Of a stretch of DNA of 64,000 nucleotides, positions 36,199-47,642 are shown in pieces. Both the position numbers and the translations under genes were made by a program. Under the pieces are notes generated by a model. That model was not told the DNA's origin. It did no database searches and saw only the letters and a program-made list of their open reading frames with translations. The first letter of the stretch is position 1, and each line of letters starts with the position of its first letter. Source of the stretch: Alphaproteobacteria bacterium (lineage in GTDB: Bacteria; Pseudomonadota; Alphaproteobacteria; Rhizobiales; Devosiaceae); NCBI GenBank assembly GCA_018818925.1, contig JAHJQZ010000041.1:1-64000 (forward strand). The letters are read 5' to 3'.

Positions 36199-36212
36199 TT
36201 GCGCTGGATCAA
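36199..36212. promoter_or_regulatory. FixK/FNR-type box, hydA side
   Basis: TTGCGCTGGATCAA fits TTG(A/C)-N6-(T/G)CAA exactly. Its complement, TTGATCCAGCGCAA, is a form I recall for rhizobial FixK2 boxes. It lies about 150 bases upstream of the NuoF–GltD gene and would suit low-oxygen activation of the [FeFe] hydrogenase operon. Confidence 0.68.
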
Positions 36213-36299
36213 AGGGACAGGAGGTATGTCCTTGAGTTATATACGACTATTCGAATGTTTCAAGGTTCTGGATTGCGGCCACGGATGCCGCGTCCTTTC

Positions 36300-36313
36300 T
36301 TGCGCTGGATCAA
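36300..36313. promoter_or_regulatory. FixK/FNR-type box, ABC importer side
   Basis: A second exact copy of TTGCGCTGGATCAA, about 130 bases upstream of the substrate-binding protein gene. Two identical 14-mers in one gap make chance less likely and suggest that the importer is co-regulated with the hydrogenase. Confidence 0.68.
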
Positions 36314-36443
36314 GGACACGGCGCTGCGCCGGACATATTGGACCAATTCTGTCGGGTTTGGCTTTGCCGGTCCCGGCAGTCCCGCCGGGCGCGCGCGGCG
36401 GGAGGGGAGGAAATTGGTGCTATGAACAACAGGAGTCCTCCCG

Positions 36444-37454
36444 ATGAGTTCCTCTTCAAGTCTTGTGATCAGCCGGCGTGAGGTTCTTGCCGGTTTCGGC
36501 GCCGTTTGTGCCGCCGGTTTCCTGCCGTCATTGGGCGCAAAGGCCGCGCCGCTTGCCGAGCCGCTGACCATCTGGGGCATTCCGGCCTCGCCCTCGGCAG
36601 TCTTTTCCCGCGCCGTCGCCTCGGGCGCTCTCGACACGGTGGCGCCGGGCGCCAGTTTCGACATCTGGAAATCGACCGACCAGATGCGCGCCGGCGTCGC
36701 CACCGGCGATTTCCAGCTTTTCGCCAGTTCGACCTATGCCGCCGCCAATTTCTACAATCGCGGCGCCGGCACCCGCATGGTCAATGTCGTGACCTGGGGC
36801 GTGCTCTACATCATGGCGCGCGACGAAAGCATCACCTCGATCGCCGACCTTGCCGGCAAGCGCATCCTCAATTCCAACAAGAACGAGGCGCCCGACCTGA
36901 TCTTCAGGCTGGTCCTCAAATGGGCCGGCCTCGACCCGGACAAGGACGTGTCGATCGACTATGTCGGCTCGCCCAATGAGGCAGTGCCGCTGTTCCTTTC
37001 CGGTCGCGGCGATGTCGCCGTCATGCACGAGCCGGCGGCGACGGCGGCGCTGATCGCGGCGAAACAGCAGGGCCTGTCGCTGTTCCGCGTTCTCGACGTG
37101 ACCGAGCTTTATGGCCAATATACCGGCCGCGGCCCGAAAATCCCGCAGGTCGGGCTGGCGGTCAGCGAGGACTTTCTTGATGCGCATGACGACGTCGTCC
37201 GTGCCGTTCACGAAGCCTGCGTCGAGGCCGGACAATGGGTTCTGGCCAATGCCGAAGCGGCGGGGGCCCTCGCCGCCAAGACCCTGCCATTGCCGGCGCC
37301 GGTCATTGCCCAGTCGCTGCCCTTTGTTCATCTCGATGTCCGGACCGCGAAGGACTCGCGGGCCGACATCGAAGCCTATTTCGATCACCTGATCGGTCTC
37401 GATCCGGGTATTGTCGGCGGCAAGCTGCCGGATTCGGGCTTCTACTGGGGCTAG
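36444..37454 (+). CDS. ABC importer substrate-binding protein, NitT/TauT type
   Basis: A 336-residue exported binding protein with a twin-arginine-type leader (ISRREVLAGFGAVCAAGFLP) and a cut site near SLGAKAAPLA. The body follows the NitT/TauT fold: WGIPASPSAVF at the start of the mature chain, GDFQLFASSTYAAANFY, and LFLSGRGDVAVMHEP. The family binds small organic or sulfonated compounds, nitrate or vitamin precursors; the ligand cannot be read from sequence. An AGGAG lies eight bases before the ATG. It is followed by permease and ATPase genes and shares a promoter gap with the hydrogenase operon. A thiamine-precursor role would suit the nearby thiamine-dependent PFOR but is a guess. Confidence 0.85.
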   Translation: MSSSSSLVISRREVLAGFGAVCAAGFLPSLGAKAAPLAEPLTIWGIPASPSAVFSRAVASGALDTVAPGASFDIWKSTDQMRAGVATGDFQLFASSTYAAANFYNRGAGTRMVNVVTWGVLYIMARDESITSIADLAGKRILNSNKNEAPDLIFRLVLKWAGLDPDKDVSIDYVGSPNEAVPLFLSGRGDVAVMHEPAATAALIAAKQQGLSLFRVLDVTELYGQYTGRGPKIPQVGLAVSEDFLDAHDDVVRAVHEACVEAGQWVLANAEAAGALAAKTLPLPAPVIAQSLPFVHLDVRTAKDSRADIEAYFDHLIGLDPGIVGGKLPDSGFYWG

Positions 37455-37487
37455 AGGCAGCCGATTACAGCCGGTTTACACGGCAAC

Positions 37488-37591
37488 CGTCATTGCGAGC
37501 GCCGTCAGGCGCGCGGCAATCCAGAGGGCAATCGACGCCAACGCATGCAGCCTTCTGGATTGCCGCGCCGCTTCGCGCCTCGCAATGACGG
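37488..37591. repeat. Intergenic palindromic repeat, family C
   Basis: Ends are CCGTCATTGCGAG and its exact complement CTCGCAATGACGG, with an inner pair GCGCGGCAATCCAGA / TCTGGATTGCCGCGC. The whole unit can fold into one long hairpin. It is a type well known in rhizobial genomes. It sits between the binding-protein and permease genes of the ABC importer and might trim downstream expression. Confidence 0.85.
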
Positions 37592-37609
37592 GGAACGAAT
37601 GGCGATGAA

Positions 37610-38404
37610 ATGAGCAAAGACAAGCGCTGGCAGGCAGAAGGCAAAACGGCGAGCTGGCTTTATGGCCTTGCTGGCCTCGCTTTCTTGCTTATCGGCTGGG
37701 AATGGGGGCACCGCGCCTATGGAGCGCTGGTGCTTCCCGGCCTTGCCGAAACCCTGGCGACCTTGTGGGCCATGTTGGTTGGCGGCCGGATCGTGCCGGC
37801 GCTGATCGAGACCGCCGGCAACGCCGCCATGGGCTGGTGCGTGGGCATTCTCGCCGGCACCGTTCTCGGGACTTTGGCGGGCCTTCGCACTGAAATCCGC
37901 CTGACCCTGCAGCCGGTCTCGATGATCCTGCTCGGCATTCCGGCCATCGCCTGGATCGTTTTGGCGCTGTTGTGGTTCGGCGGCCGCTGGGCTGTCGTCT
38001 TCACCGTGGCCGTCGCCACCGCGCCGATCGTCTTTGCCGCCGCCACCGAGGGCGCCCGCAGCCTCGACGGCGATCTCGCCCGCATGGCCCGCGCCTTCCG
38101 TGCTCCCTTTGGCGCCATGGCGCGCGATGTCTACGGTCCGCACATGTTCTCCCATCTGTTTCCGGCCGTGGCGACGACTCTCGCCATGTCGTGGAAGGTC
38201 TCCGTCATGGCCGAGCTATTGAGCGGCGCCGGCGGCATCGGCGACGGAATCGCCACGGCCAGGGCCCAGGTCGACACTGCCGCGACCATGGCCTGGGTGC
38301 TGGTCGTGGTCGTCATGCTCGTGGTTTTCGATCATCTGCTGCTAAGACCGTTGCAGCGGAGCATGCAGCTCTGGCGCGGCGCAGACGGGGAGGAGCGGCC
38401 ATGA
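37610..38404 (+). CDS. ABC importer permease, NitT/TauT type
   Basis: A 264-residue inner-membrane permease with about six hydrophobic segments and the cytoplasmic loop that docks the ATPase (AATEGARSLDGDLARMARAF, the EAA-type motif). It is one of three genes of an importer, with the ATPase start overlapping its stop by four bases. The Shine–Dalgarno before the ATG is weak, and a long repeat hairpin separates it from the binding-protein gene, so expression may be lower than that of the first gene. Substrate unknown. Confidence 0.87.
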   Translation: MSKDKRWQAEGKTASWLYGLAGLAFLLIGWEWGHRAYGALVLPGLAETLATLWAMLVGGRIVPALIETAGNAAMGWCVGILAGTVLGTLAGLRTEIRLTLQPVSMILLGIPAIAWIVLALLWFGGRWAVVFTVAVATAPIVFAAATEGARSLDGDLARMARAFRAPFGAMARDVYGPHMFSHLFPAVATTLAMSWKVSVMAELLSGAGGIGDGIATARAQVDTAATMAWVLVVVVMLVVFDHLLLRPLQRSMQLWRGADGEERP

Positions 38405-39117
38405 CATTGCCCGCGCTCGCCTTCGAGGGCGTCGGCTTCGCCTATAACGGCAAATTCGTGCTCGATGGCGTCGACTTCGCCGTGCCGGCCGGCGAGGTCA
38501 CGGCGCTGATGGGTCCGTCCGGCTGCGGCAAGTCGACCCTGGTGGCGCTCGCCGCCGGCCTGTTGCAGCCCCGTTCGGGACAGGTGCGTCGCTCCCACCG
38601 CCGCGCCGCCGTGATGTTCCAGGACCCGCTGCTGCTGCCTTGGCGGACGGCGCGCGACAATGTCGGCTTCGCCCTCAAGGCCGAAAGGCTCGACCGCGCC
38701 GAACGCCTCGGCCGCGCCGGCAGCATGCTGACCCAGGTCGGTCTTGGTGCCGAAGATGCCGGCAAATATCCGCGCCAGTTGTCCGGCGGCATGCGCCAGC
38801 GCGTCGCGCTGGCCCGCGCCCTCGTGGTCGATCCGGACCTCCTGTTGCTCGACGAGCCGTTCAACGGCCTCGACACCGCGCTTGCCGACCGCATGCTGGC
38901 GCTGGTGCGCGATCTGGTCGAGCGGCGGGGCGTCACGGCGCTGGTCATCACCCACGATCCGCGCCAGGCGGCGCGTTTTGCCGAGACGGTCCATATCCTG
39001 TCGCCGGCTCCGGCGCAGGTTGTGGCATCCAGGCCGCTGGCCGCCGGTGGCGATGTGGTGCGCGACGCCGAGGCGATTCTCGCCGATCTCGCGAGACTGG
39101 ACGCGGCGAGGGAGTAG
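38401..39117 (+). CDS. ABC importer ATP-binding protein
   Basis: A 238-residue ATPase with Walker A (GPSGCGKST), Q-loop (AVMFQDPLLLPWRT), ABC signature (LSGGMRQRVALARAL), Walker B (LLLLDEPFNGLD) and His-switch (VITHDP). The LLPW after the Q-loop is typical of NitT/TauT-type importers. It energises the importer encoded by the two preceding genes. The start overlaps the permease stop. There is no regulatory C-terminal domain. Confidence 0.9.
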   Translation: MTLPALAFEGVGFAYNGKFVLDGVDFAVPAGEVTALMGPSGCGKSTLVALAAGLLQPRSGQVRRSHRRAAVMFQDPLLLPWRTARDNVGFALKAERLDRAERLGRAGSMLTQVGLGAEDAGKYPRQLSGGMRQRVALARALVVDPDLLLLDEPFNGLDTALADRMLALVRDLVERRGVTALVITHDPRQAARFAETVHILSPAPAQVVASRPLAAGGDVVRDAEAILADLARLDAARE

Positions 39118-39134
39118 ATCGAGACGCCAGCGCG

Positions 39135-39258
39135 GCCCCCTCCACCATGCTGCGCATGGTCCTCCTCCCCCATGAATGGGGCAGGATATGGGGCACCGGC
39201 GCTCTTCCTCCCCTGCGCAGCGGGGCGAGGGGGACCGCCCGAAGGGCGGTGGAGGGGG
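39135..39258. repeat. Intergenic palindromic repeat, family D
   Basis: A GC-rich unit with perfect 12-base terminal inverted repeats, GCCCCCTCCACC and GGTGGAGGGGGC, plus inner C- and G-rich arms. It lies in the convergent gap between the ABC ATPase gene and the DHOD-like gene, just beside the intrinsic terminator. Confidence 0.75.
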
Positions 39259-39272
39259 CGCGGCGTACCCGA

Positions 39273-39301
39273 CAAAAAAAGGCCGGCATCGCGATGCCGG
39301 C
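39273..39301 (-). terminator. Intrinsic terminator of the PFOR operon
   Basis: On the minus strand a perfect 22-base palindrome (GGCCGGCATCG/CGATGCCGGCC) is followed by seven T. It lies about 25 bases after the stop of the DHOD-like gene, the last gene of the minus-strand operon. This is a textbook Rho-independent terminator. Confidence 0.92.
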
Positions 39302-39326
39302 CTTCGTGTTCGCTTGTCGCCCGTTG

Positions 39327-40319
39327 TCAGGCGCCGAAGCCCTGCAACACCTTGATGTAGTTGGCGCGCTCATAGGCTTCCGGGTTCTCGACCTTGGCAT
39401 GGCTCAGTTTGCCGCGGATGTCGTCCGGCGATTTGAGATTGCGGGCGGAAATCCACTCGCTGAGCCCGTCGTGCAGTACGCGCATGTGCTGCGGACCGTG
39501 GCGCAAGAGAGCCGAGGCCGTCATGACCACGTCGGCGCCGGCGAGCAGGTATTTCACCACGTCGTCGGGCGTCTCGACGCCGGTCGTGGCGGCGAGCGAA
39601 GCAGCAATGCGTCCGTACAAAACGCCGATCCACAGAAGCGGCAGGCGCATTTCGGACGATCGCGACAGATCGAGGCTGGTTTCGACCGAAAGGTTCACCG
39701 GGTCGATGTCCGGTTCGTAGAAGCGGTTGAACAGAACCAGACCCTTGGCCCCGGCTTCGACCAGCTGACCGGCCATGTGTCCGGTCGAGGAGAAATAGGG
39801 GCCGATCTTGACCGAGACCGGGATTTTCACCGCCGAGGACACGGCGGCAACCACATCGGTATAGCGCTTTTCGACCTCGCGTCCGTCGAGCGCAATGTCG
39901 GAGGGCACGAAGAAGATGTTGAGCTCGATCGCCTGGGCACCGGCCGACTCGGTGTCGCGGGCATATTCGATCCAGCCGCTGGTGCTGACGCCGTTGAGGC
40001 TGGCGATGATCGGCACGTCCACGGCCTTGGCCGCGTTTTCGATCAGCCGCTTGTAGTCGGAGCTGTCGAAGGCATATTCGGCCTCGGACGGGAAATAGCT
40101 CAGCGCCTCCCCGAAGCTTTCCGCACCGGATCCGATCAGCGCGTCGATCATTTCCTGTTCGCGCGTGATCTGTTCCTCAAAGATCGAGGGGAGAACCACG
40201 GCGGCGGCGCCGTGGTCCCTCAATTGCTTGATGCTGTCGAGCTTGCGGCCCAGCGGAGAGGGGCTGGCGACCAGCGGGCTTTCGAGCGTGAGGCCGAGAT
40301 ATTTGGTTTTGAGATCCAT
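39327..40319 (-). CDS. Dihydroorotate-dehydrogenase-like protein
   Basis: A 330-residue FMN-barrel protein of the DHOD-like group often encoded next to pyruvate:ferredoxin oxidoreductase. Visible blocks are LGLTLESPLVASPSPLG, ASLNGVSTSGWIEYAR, IELNIFFVP, PVSVKIGPYFS, and the phosphate-binding C-terminal LLAGADVVMTASALLRHGP. The usual catalytic Ser/Cys loop of pyrimidine-pathway DHODs is not obvious, so de novo pyrimidine synthesis is not the safe assumption. It is the last gene of the gltD-like/nifJ operon and may be a ferredoxin-linked flavoprotein. The true reaction is unknown. Confidence 0.86.
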   Translation of the reverse strand: MDLKTKYLGLTLESPLVASPSPLGRKLDSIKQLRDHGAAAVVLPSIFEEQITREQEMIDALIGSGAESFGEALSYFPSEAEYAFDSSDYKRLIENAAKAVDVPIIASLNGVSTSGWIEYARDTESAGAQAIELNIFFVPSDIALDGREVEKRYTDVVAAVSSAVKIPVSVKIGPYFSSTGHMAGQLVEAGAKGLVLFNRFYEPDIDPVNLSVETSLDLSRSSEMRLPLLWIGVLYGRIAASLAATTGVETPDDVVKYLLAGADVVMTASALLRHGPQHMRVLHDGLSEWISARNLKSPDDIRGKLSHAKVENPEAYERANYIKVLQGFGA

Positions 40320-40331
40320 TTTGGCCTCCCT

Positions 40332-43934
<3,603 letters not shown>

Positions 43935-43935
43935 T

Positions 43936-45567
43936 TCAAACGGTCTCCGGGATCATGTCTATGGCGTGGCAGGGGCACTGCTCGTAGCAGGTCTGGCAGC
44001 CGGTGCATTTTGCGTAGTCGATGGCGTATTTGCGGCCGGGGCCGAGCTTGGTGATGGCTTCTTCCGGGCAGGCGGCATAGCAGTTGTCGCACTCGTAGCA
44101 GTCGCCGCACGAATAGCAGCGCTGCGCCTCGTACTGCGCTTCGAGCTCGGAAAGGCCGGCGATGATCTCGGTGAAGCCGGCGACGCGCTTGGCCAGTTCG
44201 AGTTCGCCCTGGTGGCGCGGGTCGGCGTCCGAATAGACCGGCAGATGCAGCATGTCGAAGCTGACGATCTCGGCCTTGTCCGGCGCCGTATAGGTCGTGC
44301 CGTTGAGCCAGGCGTCGATGGCGCGGGCGGCCTTCTTGCCGTGTCCGGTGGCGATGGTCACCGACTGGTCGCCGGGGGTCATGTCGCCGCCGGCGAACAC
44401 GCCTTGGGCGCCGGTCATCATGTTCTTGTCGACCTCGACCGTGCCGTTCCACGAGAAGTTGAGGCCGGCAATGCCCTTCAAGAAGCCGCTATCGGTTTCC
44501 TGGCCGAGGGCAAGGACGACGGAATCGGCCGAGAGCGTGTCGAACTCGCCCGTCGGCTGCGGCTTGCCGTGCGCGTCGATGACCATGCGTTCGACGGTCA
44601 GCTCGGTGCCCTGGATTTCCTTGATCGTGGTCAGCCACTTGATCTTGATGCCTTCCTCGATGGCCTCGTCGGCCTCGAAGGAATGCGCCGGCATGTGCTC
44701 GCGGTCGCGACGGTAAACGATCACCGTCTCGGTGGCGCCGAGGCGCTTGGCGGTGCGGGCTGCGTCCATGGCGGTATTGCCACCGCCATAAACGATAACC
44801 CGCCGTCCAAGGAGCGGCGGGTTTCCGGAACTGGTGTCGTGAAGCACGCTGACGGCGTCGAGTACTTTCGCCGCGTCGCGTGCCGGAATGTCGACATGTT
44901 TGCCGACGCCGGCGCCGATGGCGACGAAGACGGCGTCGAACTTGCCGGCCGCCTTTTCGGCGTTGAGATCGGTCACCTTGTGATTGAGCACGATCTTGAC
45001 GCCCATGTCCTCGATGCGCTTGACCTCACGAGCCAGCTCCTCGCGCGGCATGCGATAGGCCGGGATGCCGAAATGGATCATGCCGCCGGCGACCGGGCCG
45101 GCCTCGTGGATCTCGACCTGATGGCCGAGCCGCGCCAGATGGTAGGCGGCGGACAGGCCGGACGGGCCGGCACCGACGATGAGCACCTTCTTGCCGCTCG
45201 GCTGCTTGATCGGCTTGAACTGCCAGCCGCTGGCCAGCGCCATGTCGCCGAGAAAGCGTTCAACGGCGTGGATGGTGACCGCGGTATCGACGTCCTTGCG
45301 GTTGCAGTTCGATTCGCAGGGGTGGTAGCAGACGCGCCCATGCACGGCCGGCATGGGGTTCTCAGCCGTGAGCGTTTCCCAGGCTTCGCGGAATCGACCC
45401 GCCTGCGCGTAGGACAACCATCCTCGAATGTTCTCGCCGGCCGGACAGGCATTGCTGCAGGGGGGCGTGAGTTCGACATAGATCGGCCGCTGGTGTCTGA
45501 CCGGCCCGGTTCCGTGGGTCACGGTGAGATCGACGGCCGGGGTGAAATCCCGAAGTCTCGTGCTCAT
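43936..45567 (-). CDS. GltD-type NAD(P)H:ferredoxin oxidoreductase with C-terminal ferredoxin domain
   Basis: A 543-residue flavoprotein. N-terminal FeS cysteines (PPCSNACPAGENI, GRVCYHPCESNCNR), FAD site IVGAGPSGLSAAYH, NAD(P) site VYGGGNTAMDAA, then a C-terminal ferredoxin-like segment (CYSCGDCYECDNCYAACP, CTGCQTCYEQCPCHA). It lies directly before nifJ, so it probably passes electrons between NAD(P)H and the PFOR ferredoxin pool. It differs from the hydA partner, which has a NuoF-type FeS N-terminus instead of this C-terminal ferredoxin. I take the ATG at 45565–45567, where homology starts; its ribosome site is only moderate. Confidence 0.87.
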   Translation of the reverse strand: MSTRLRDFTPAVDLTVTHGTGPVRHQRPIYVELTPPCSNACPAGENIRGWLSYAQAGRFREAWETLTAENPMPAVHGRVCYHPCESNCNRKDVDTAVTIHAVERFLGDMALASGWQFKPIKQPSGKKVLIVGAGPSGLSAAYHLARLGHQVEIHEAGPVAGGMIHFGIPAYRMPREELAREVKRIEDMGVKIVLNHKVTDLNAEKAAGKFDAVFVAIGAGVGKHVDIPARDAAKVLDAVSVLHDTSSGNPPLLGRRVIVYGGGNTAMDAARTAKRLGATETVIVYRRDREHMPAHSFEADEAIEEGIKIKWLTTIKEIQGTELTVERMVIDAHGKPQPTGEFDTLSADSVVLALGQETDSGFLKGIAGLNFSWNGTVEVDKNMMTGAQGVFAGGDMTPGDQSVTIATGHGKKAARAIDAWLNGTTYTAPDKAEIVSFDMLHLPVYSDADPRHQGELELAKRVAGFTEIIAGLSELEAQYEAQRCYSCGDCYECDNCYAACPEEAITKLGPGRKYAIDYAKCTGCQTCYEQCPCHAIDMIPETV

Positions 45568-45631
45568 TGGCTTTTTGGCCTTCTCTTCCCAAGTTTGCCG
45601 GGTTTGTCTCCAAACCGGCGGGTTGCCGCCA

Positions 45632-45647
45632 TGATCTGAGTCATGAC
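45632..45647. promoter_or_regulatory. CRP/FNR-superfamily-like palindrome upstream of the PFOR operon
   Basis: CATGA-N6-TCATG is a perfect 5-6-5 palindrome, centred about 73 bases before the gltD-like start. The spacing is that of CRP/FNR-family sites, although the outer bases differ from the TTGAT consensus. Confidence 0.42.
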
Positions 45648-45723
45648 TTGCGCGCAAAGCGCATATCCTGTGCAGTCTTCTCCACTTTTTGTCTGTTCGC
45701 CACGATAAGTTGAAAGGCAACCG

Positions 45724-45740
45724 TTTAGAGTCGCTCTAAA
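45724..45740. promoter_or_regulatory. Irr-type iron-control box upstream of the PFOR operon
   Basis: TTTAGAG-TCG-CTCTAAA, a perfect 7-3-7 palindrome, closely resembles the rhizobial Irr box (TTTAGAA…TTCTAAA as I recall it) with one symmetrical change. It lies 157 bases before the gltD-like start. Iron-dependent control would fit an operon encoding several FeS clusters. Confidence 0.5.
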
Positions 45741-46013
45741 AAGCGAAGAAGCGCTGTAAATGTCGGCCGATCGAATATGCAGACGTCCGGCCACGAGGAT
45801 TGCCTGAACAGGTTCCGGGGGGCGGGCCTGGCTCAGGGCTGTGATGACGAAGGTTCCGCAATTCCTCCTTGCAGGCCCGTCCGGTTCTTGGCGCCGAAGG
45901 GAGATCGGCGACCCTCAGCGAGTCCGCAAGTCAATCTGCGCGCGTCGCCTGCCGCTGGCAATAAGACGGAAGGGCGCACCCTTGTTGAACGATTTATAGA
46001 AAAACGTTATTTG

Positions 46014-47642
46014 TCAGAGAATCCGGCGGTCCTCGATCACGTCCGGCAGGTCGTTGGCGTAGAGCACGACGTCCTTGTCGCCGAGCGCATGGGCCGCGAG
46101 CGCCTTGCGCGCCTCGGCCAGCGTCCTGTGGCGCGTCACTTCGGCGCGCCCGGCCGATTCGGCCGCCTCGGCAAAGCTTTCGATGCGCTCGGCATTGACC
46201 ACGAGGACAAGGTCCGACATGGCGCCGGCATGGGCGCCGAGGTCGCGATGCACGGCGTCGTGGCTCATGCCGAGCTCGACGATGCCCGGCGTCACGATCG
46301 CGGCCCGTCCACCGCGCTGGTCGGCCAGGGTCCTTGCGACGGCGATGGCCTCGCGCATGCCGGCTTCATTGGCGTTGTAGGCATCGTCGAGAACGAGCGG
46401 ACCTCTGGCGCTTTCCCGCTTTTCGAGGCGGTGCGGCACCTGGTCGAGTTCGGCCAGGGCGGCCGGCACGACGGGCAGCACCTCCGGAGCCACCGCCCGG
46501 ATCGCGGCGAGGCACAGGCAGAGGTTGAGGGCGTTGTAGCCGCCCAGAAGCGGCGAGACGAGGCGCATGACCTGTCCGTCCATGGCGATGTCAAGCACCC
46601 GGCCCTGCGGGGTCAAAGCGTTGGCGACAAGCCGCACATCCGCCGATTCGCCCTCGCCGCAGACGACGAACCTGTCGGGGTGTTTCGCTTTCAGGCCGGC
46701 AAAGGGTTCGAGCGCCGCGACCGCCTCGGTAACGATGACGAGCCTGCCATGGTCGCAGACGAATTCGGCGAGCTCCGCCTTGGCCCTGGCCGTGTCCTCG
46801 ATCGTGCCGAAGCGCTCGAGATGGGCCTCGCCGACGGCCGTGACGATGCCGATCTCGGGCCGGACGAATTCAGCCAGCCGCTGGATCGAGCCGCGCCGAT
46901 AGGCGCCCATTTCGGCGATGAAATACTTGTGGGCCGGCTGCAGGCGCTGGCGGATATGGCGGGTCAGGCCAAGCACGGTATTGACCGAACCGCGCGAGAA
47001 AAACACCGGACCATCGAGCGCCAGCAAAGACCCGAGAATGTGCTTGACGGATGTCTTGCCGAACGAGCCGGTGACGCCGATGCGGACGCCCGTGAATCCG
47101 GCGAGCTTTTGCGATGCCTCCGCGATATAGGCGCGATTTCGCCTTTCTTCCGATGGCTTCCTCATGGCGTTCGCCGCCACCAGCGCGAGTGGCAGGGCCT
47201 GGATGGAGACGACGCCCAGAAGGAATTGGGCTGACGCCGATGTCGTCACCACGGCGGCCAGTGCCAGCACGGTGAAAATCCAGACCGCAGCGAGTGCCAG
47301 CGACAGGCCGAAGAGTCGCTCGGCCCGTCCGGTCATGACGAGTGGCTTTTTGAAATGGTAACGGGCCTCGCGTTCCGCAATCACCGGAAGCGCGAGCGCC
47401 AGCAGCACCAGGAGTGCCTCGCCATCGAGGTCAGCCAGCGTGAGGACAAAACCGAGCGAGAGCAGCGAACTGGCGACGACGTCGAACAGGTGGATGATCC
47501 GCCAAGCGGCGAAAAACCGCCGGGTATCATATTCTTCCTGCTGGAAATAAACGAGCAGGGTTTTGAGCCGCACGTACCCGAAATAGGCGAGCGCGCCCCA
47601 GAACACTGCCAAAGACAGCAAAGAGATGACGATTGTTGTCAT
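46014..47642 (-). CDS. Membrane-anchored Mur-ligase-like amide ligase
   Basis: A 542-residue protein. Residues 1–160 hold about five membrane segments in place of the UDP-sugar-binding N-domain of MurF. Residues about 180–540 are a Mur ligase core: P-loop GVTGSFGKTS (189–198), EMGAYRRGSI, TAVGEAHLERFG, NALNLC-type loop and LDDAYNANEAGMREAI. Such enzymes form amide bonds using ATP. With membrane anchoring instead of nucleotide-sugar binding, ordinary peptidoglycan synthesis is unlikely; poly-gamma-glutamate synthetases are a known precedent for membrane Mur-like ligases. The start overlaps the hydrolase stop (ATGA). The substrate is unknown. Confidence 0.82.
   Translation of the reverse strand: MTTIVISLLSLAVFWGALAYFGYVRLKTLLVYFQQEEYDTRRFFAAWRIIHLFDVVASSLLSLGFVLTLADLDGEALLVLLALALPVIAEREARYHFKKPLVMTGRAERLFGLSLALAAVWIFTVLALAAVVTTSASAQFLLGVVSIQALPLALVAANAMRKPSEERRNRAYIAEASQKLAGFTGVRIGVTGSFGKTSVKHILGSLLALDGPVFFSRGSVNTVLGLTRHIRQRLQPAHKYFIAEMGAYRRGSIQRLAEFVRPEIGIVTAVGEAHLERFGTIEDTARAKAELAEFVCDHGRLVIVTEAVAALEPFAGLKAKHPDRFVVCGEGESADVRLVANALTPQGRVLDIAMDGQVMRLVSPLLGGYNALNLCLCLAAIRAVAPEVLPVVPAALAELDQVPHRLEKRESARGPLVLDDAYNANEAGMREAIAVARTLADQRGGRAAIVTPGIVELGMSHDAVHRDLGAHAGAMSDLVLVVNAERIESFAEAAESAGRAEVTRHRTLAEARKALAAHALGDKDVVLYANDLPDVIEDRRIL

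Larger units (their letters stand above)
36048..36443. other. 396-base divergent promoter region between hydA operon and ABC importer
   Basis: No gene is supported. It contains two identical FixK/FNR-type boxes in the same orientation, 101 bases apart, with an AT-rich stretch between them (around 36230–36260). This is the natural place for two divergent oxygen-regulated promoters. Confidence 0.65.
45568..46013. other. 446-base gap: promoter region of the PFOR operon
   Basis: No gene is supported. The half nearest the operon holds two palindromes listed separately (45632–45647 and 45724–45740). The rest (about 45780–46013), towards the 3' end of the Mur-ligase-like gene, has a small AAGGG-TGCG-CCCTT hairpin and an AT-rich run but no clear signal. 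I looked for cobalamin, thiamine and FMN riboswitch cores and saw none. Confidence 0.5.

Noticed and set aside
36159-36447. Small plus-strand open frames between the hydA operon and the ABC importer
   Set aside because: No ribosome site or conserved sequence, and they run across the two FixK-type boxes. The region is better read as a promoter.
39327-40319. pyrD (de novo pyrimidine dihydroorotate dehydrogenase)
   Set aside because: It belongs to the DHOD-like group that accompanies PFOR, and the catalytic-loop residues of true PyrD are not evident, so I did not use the gene symbol.
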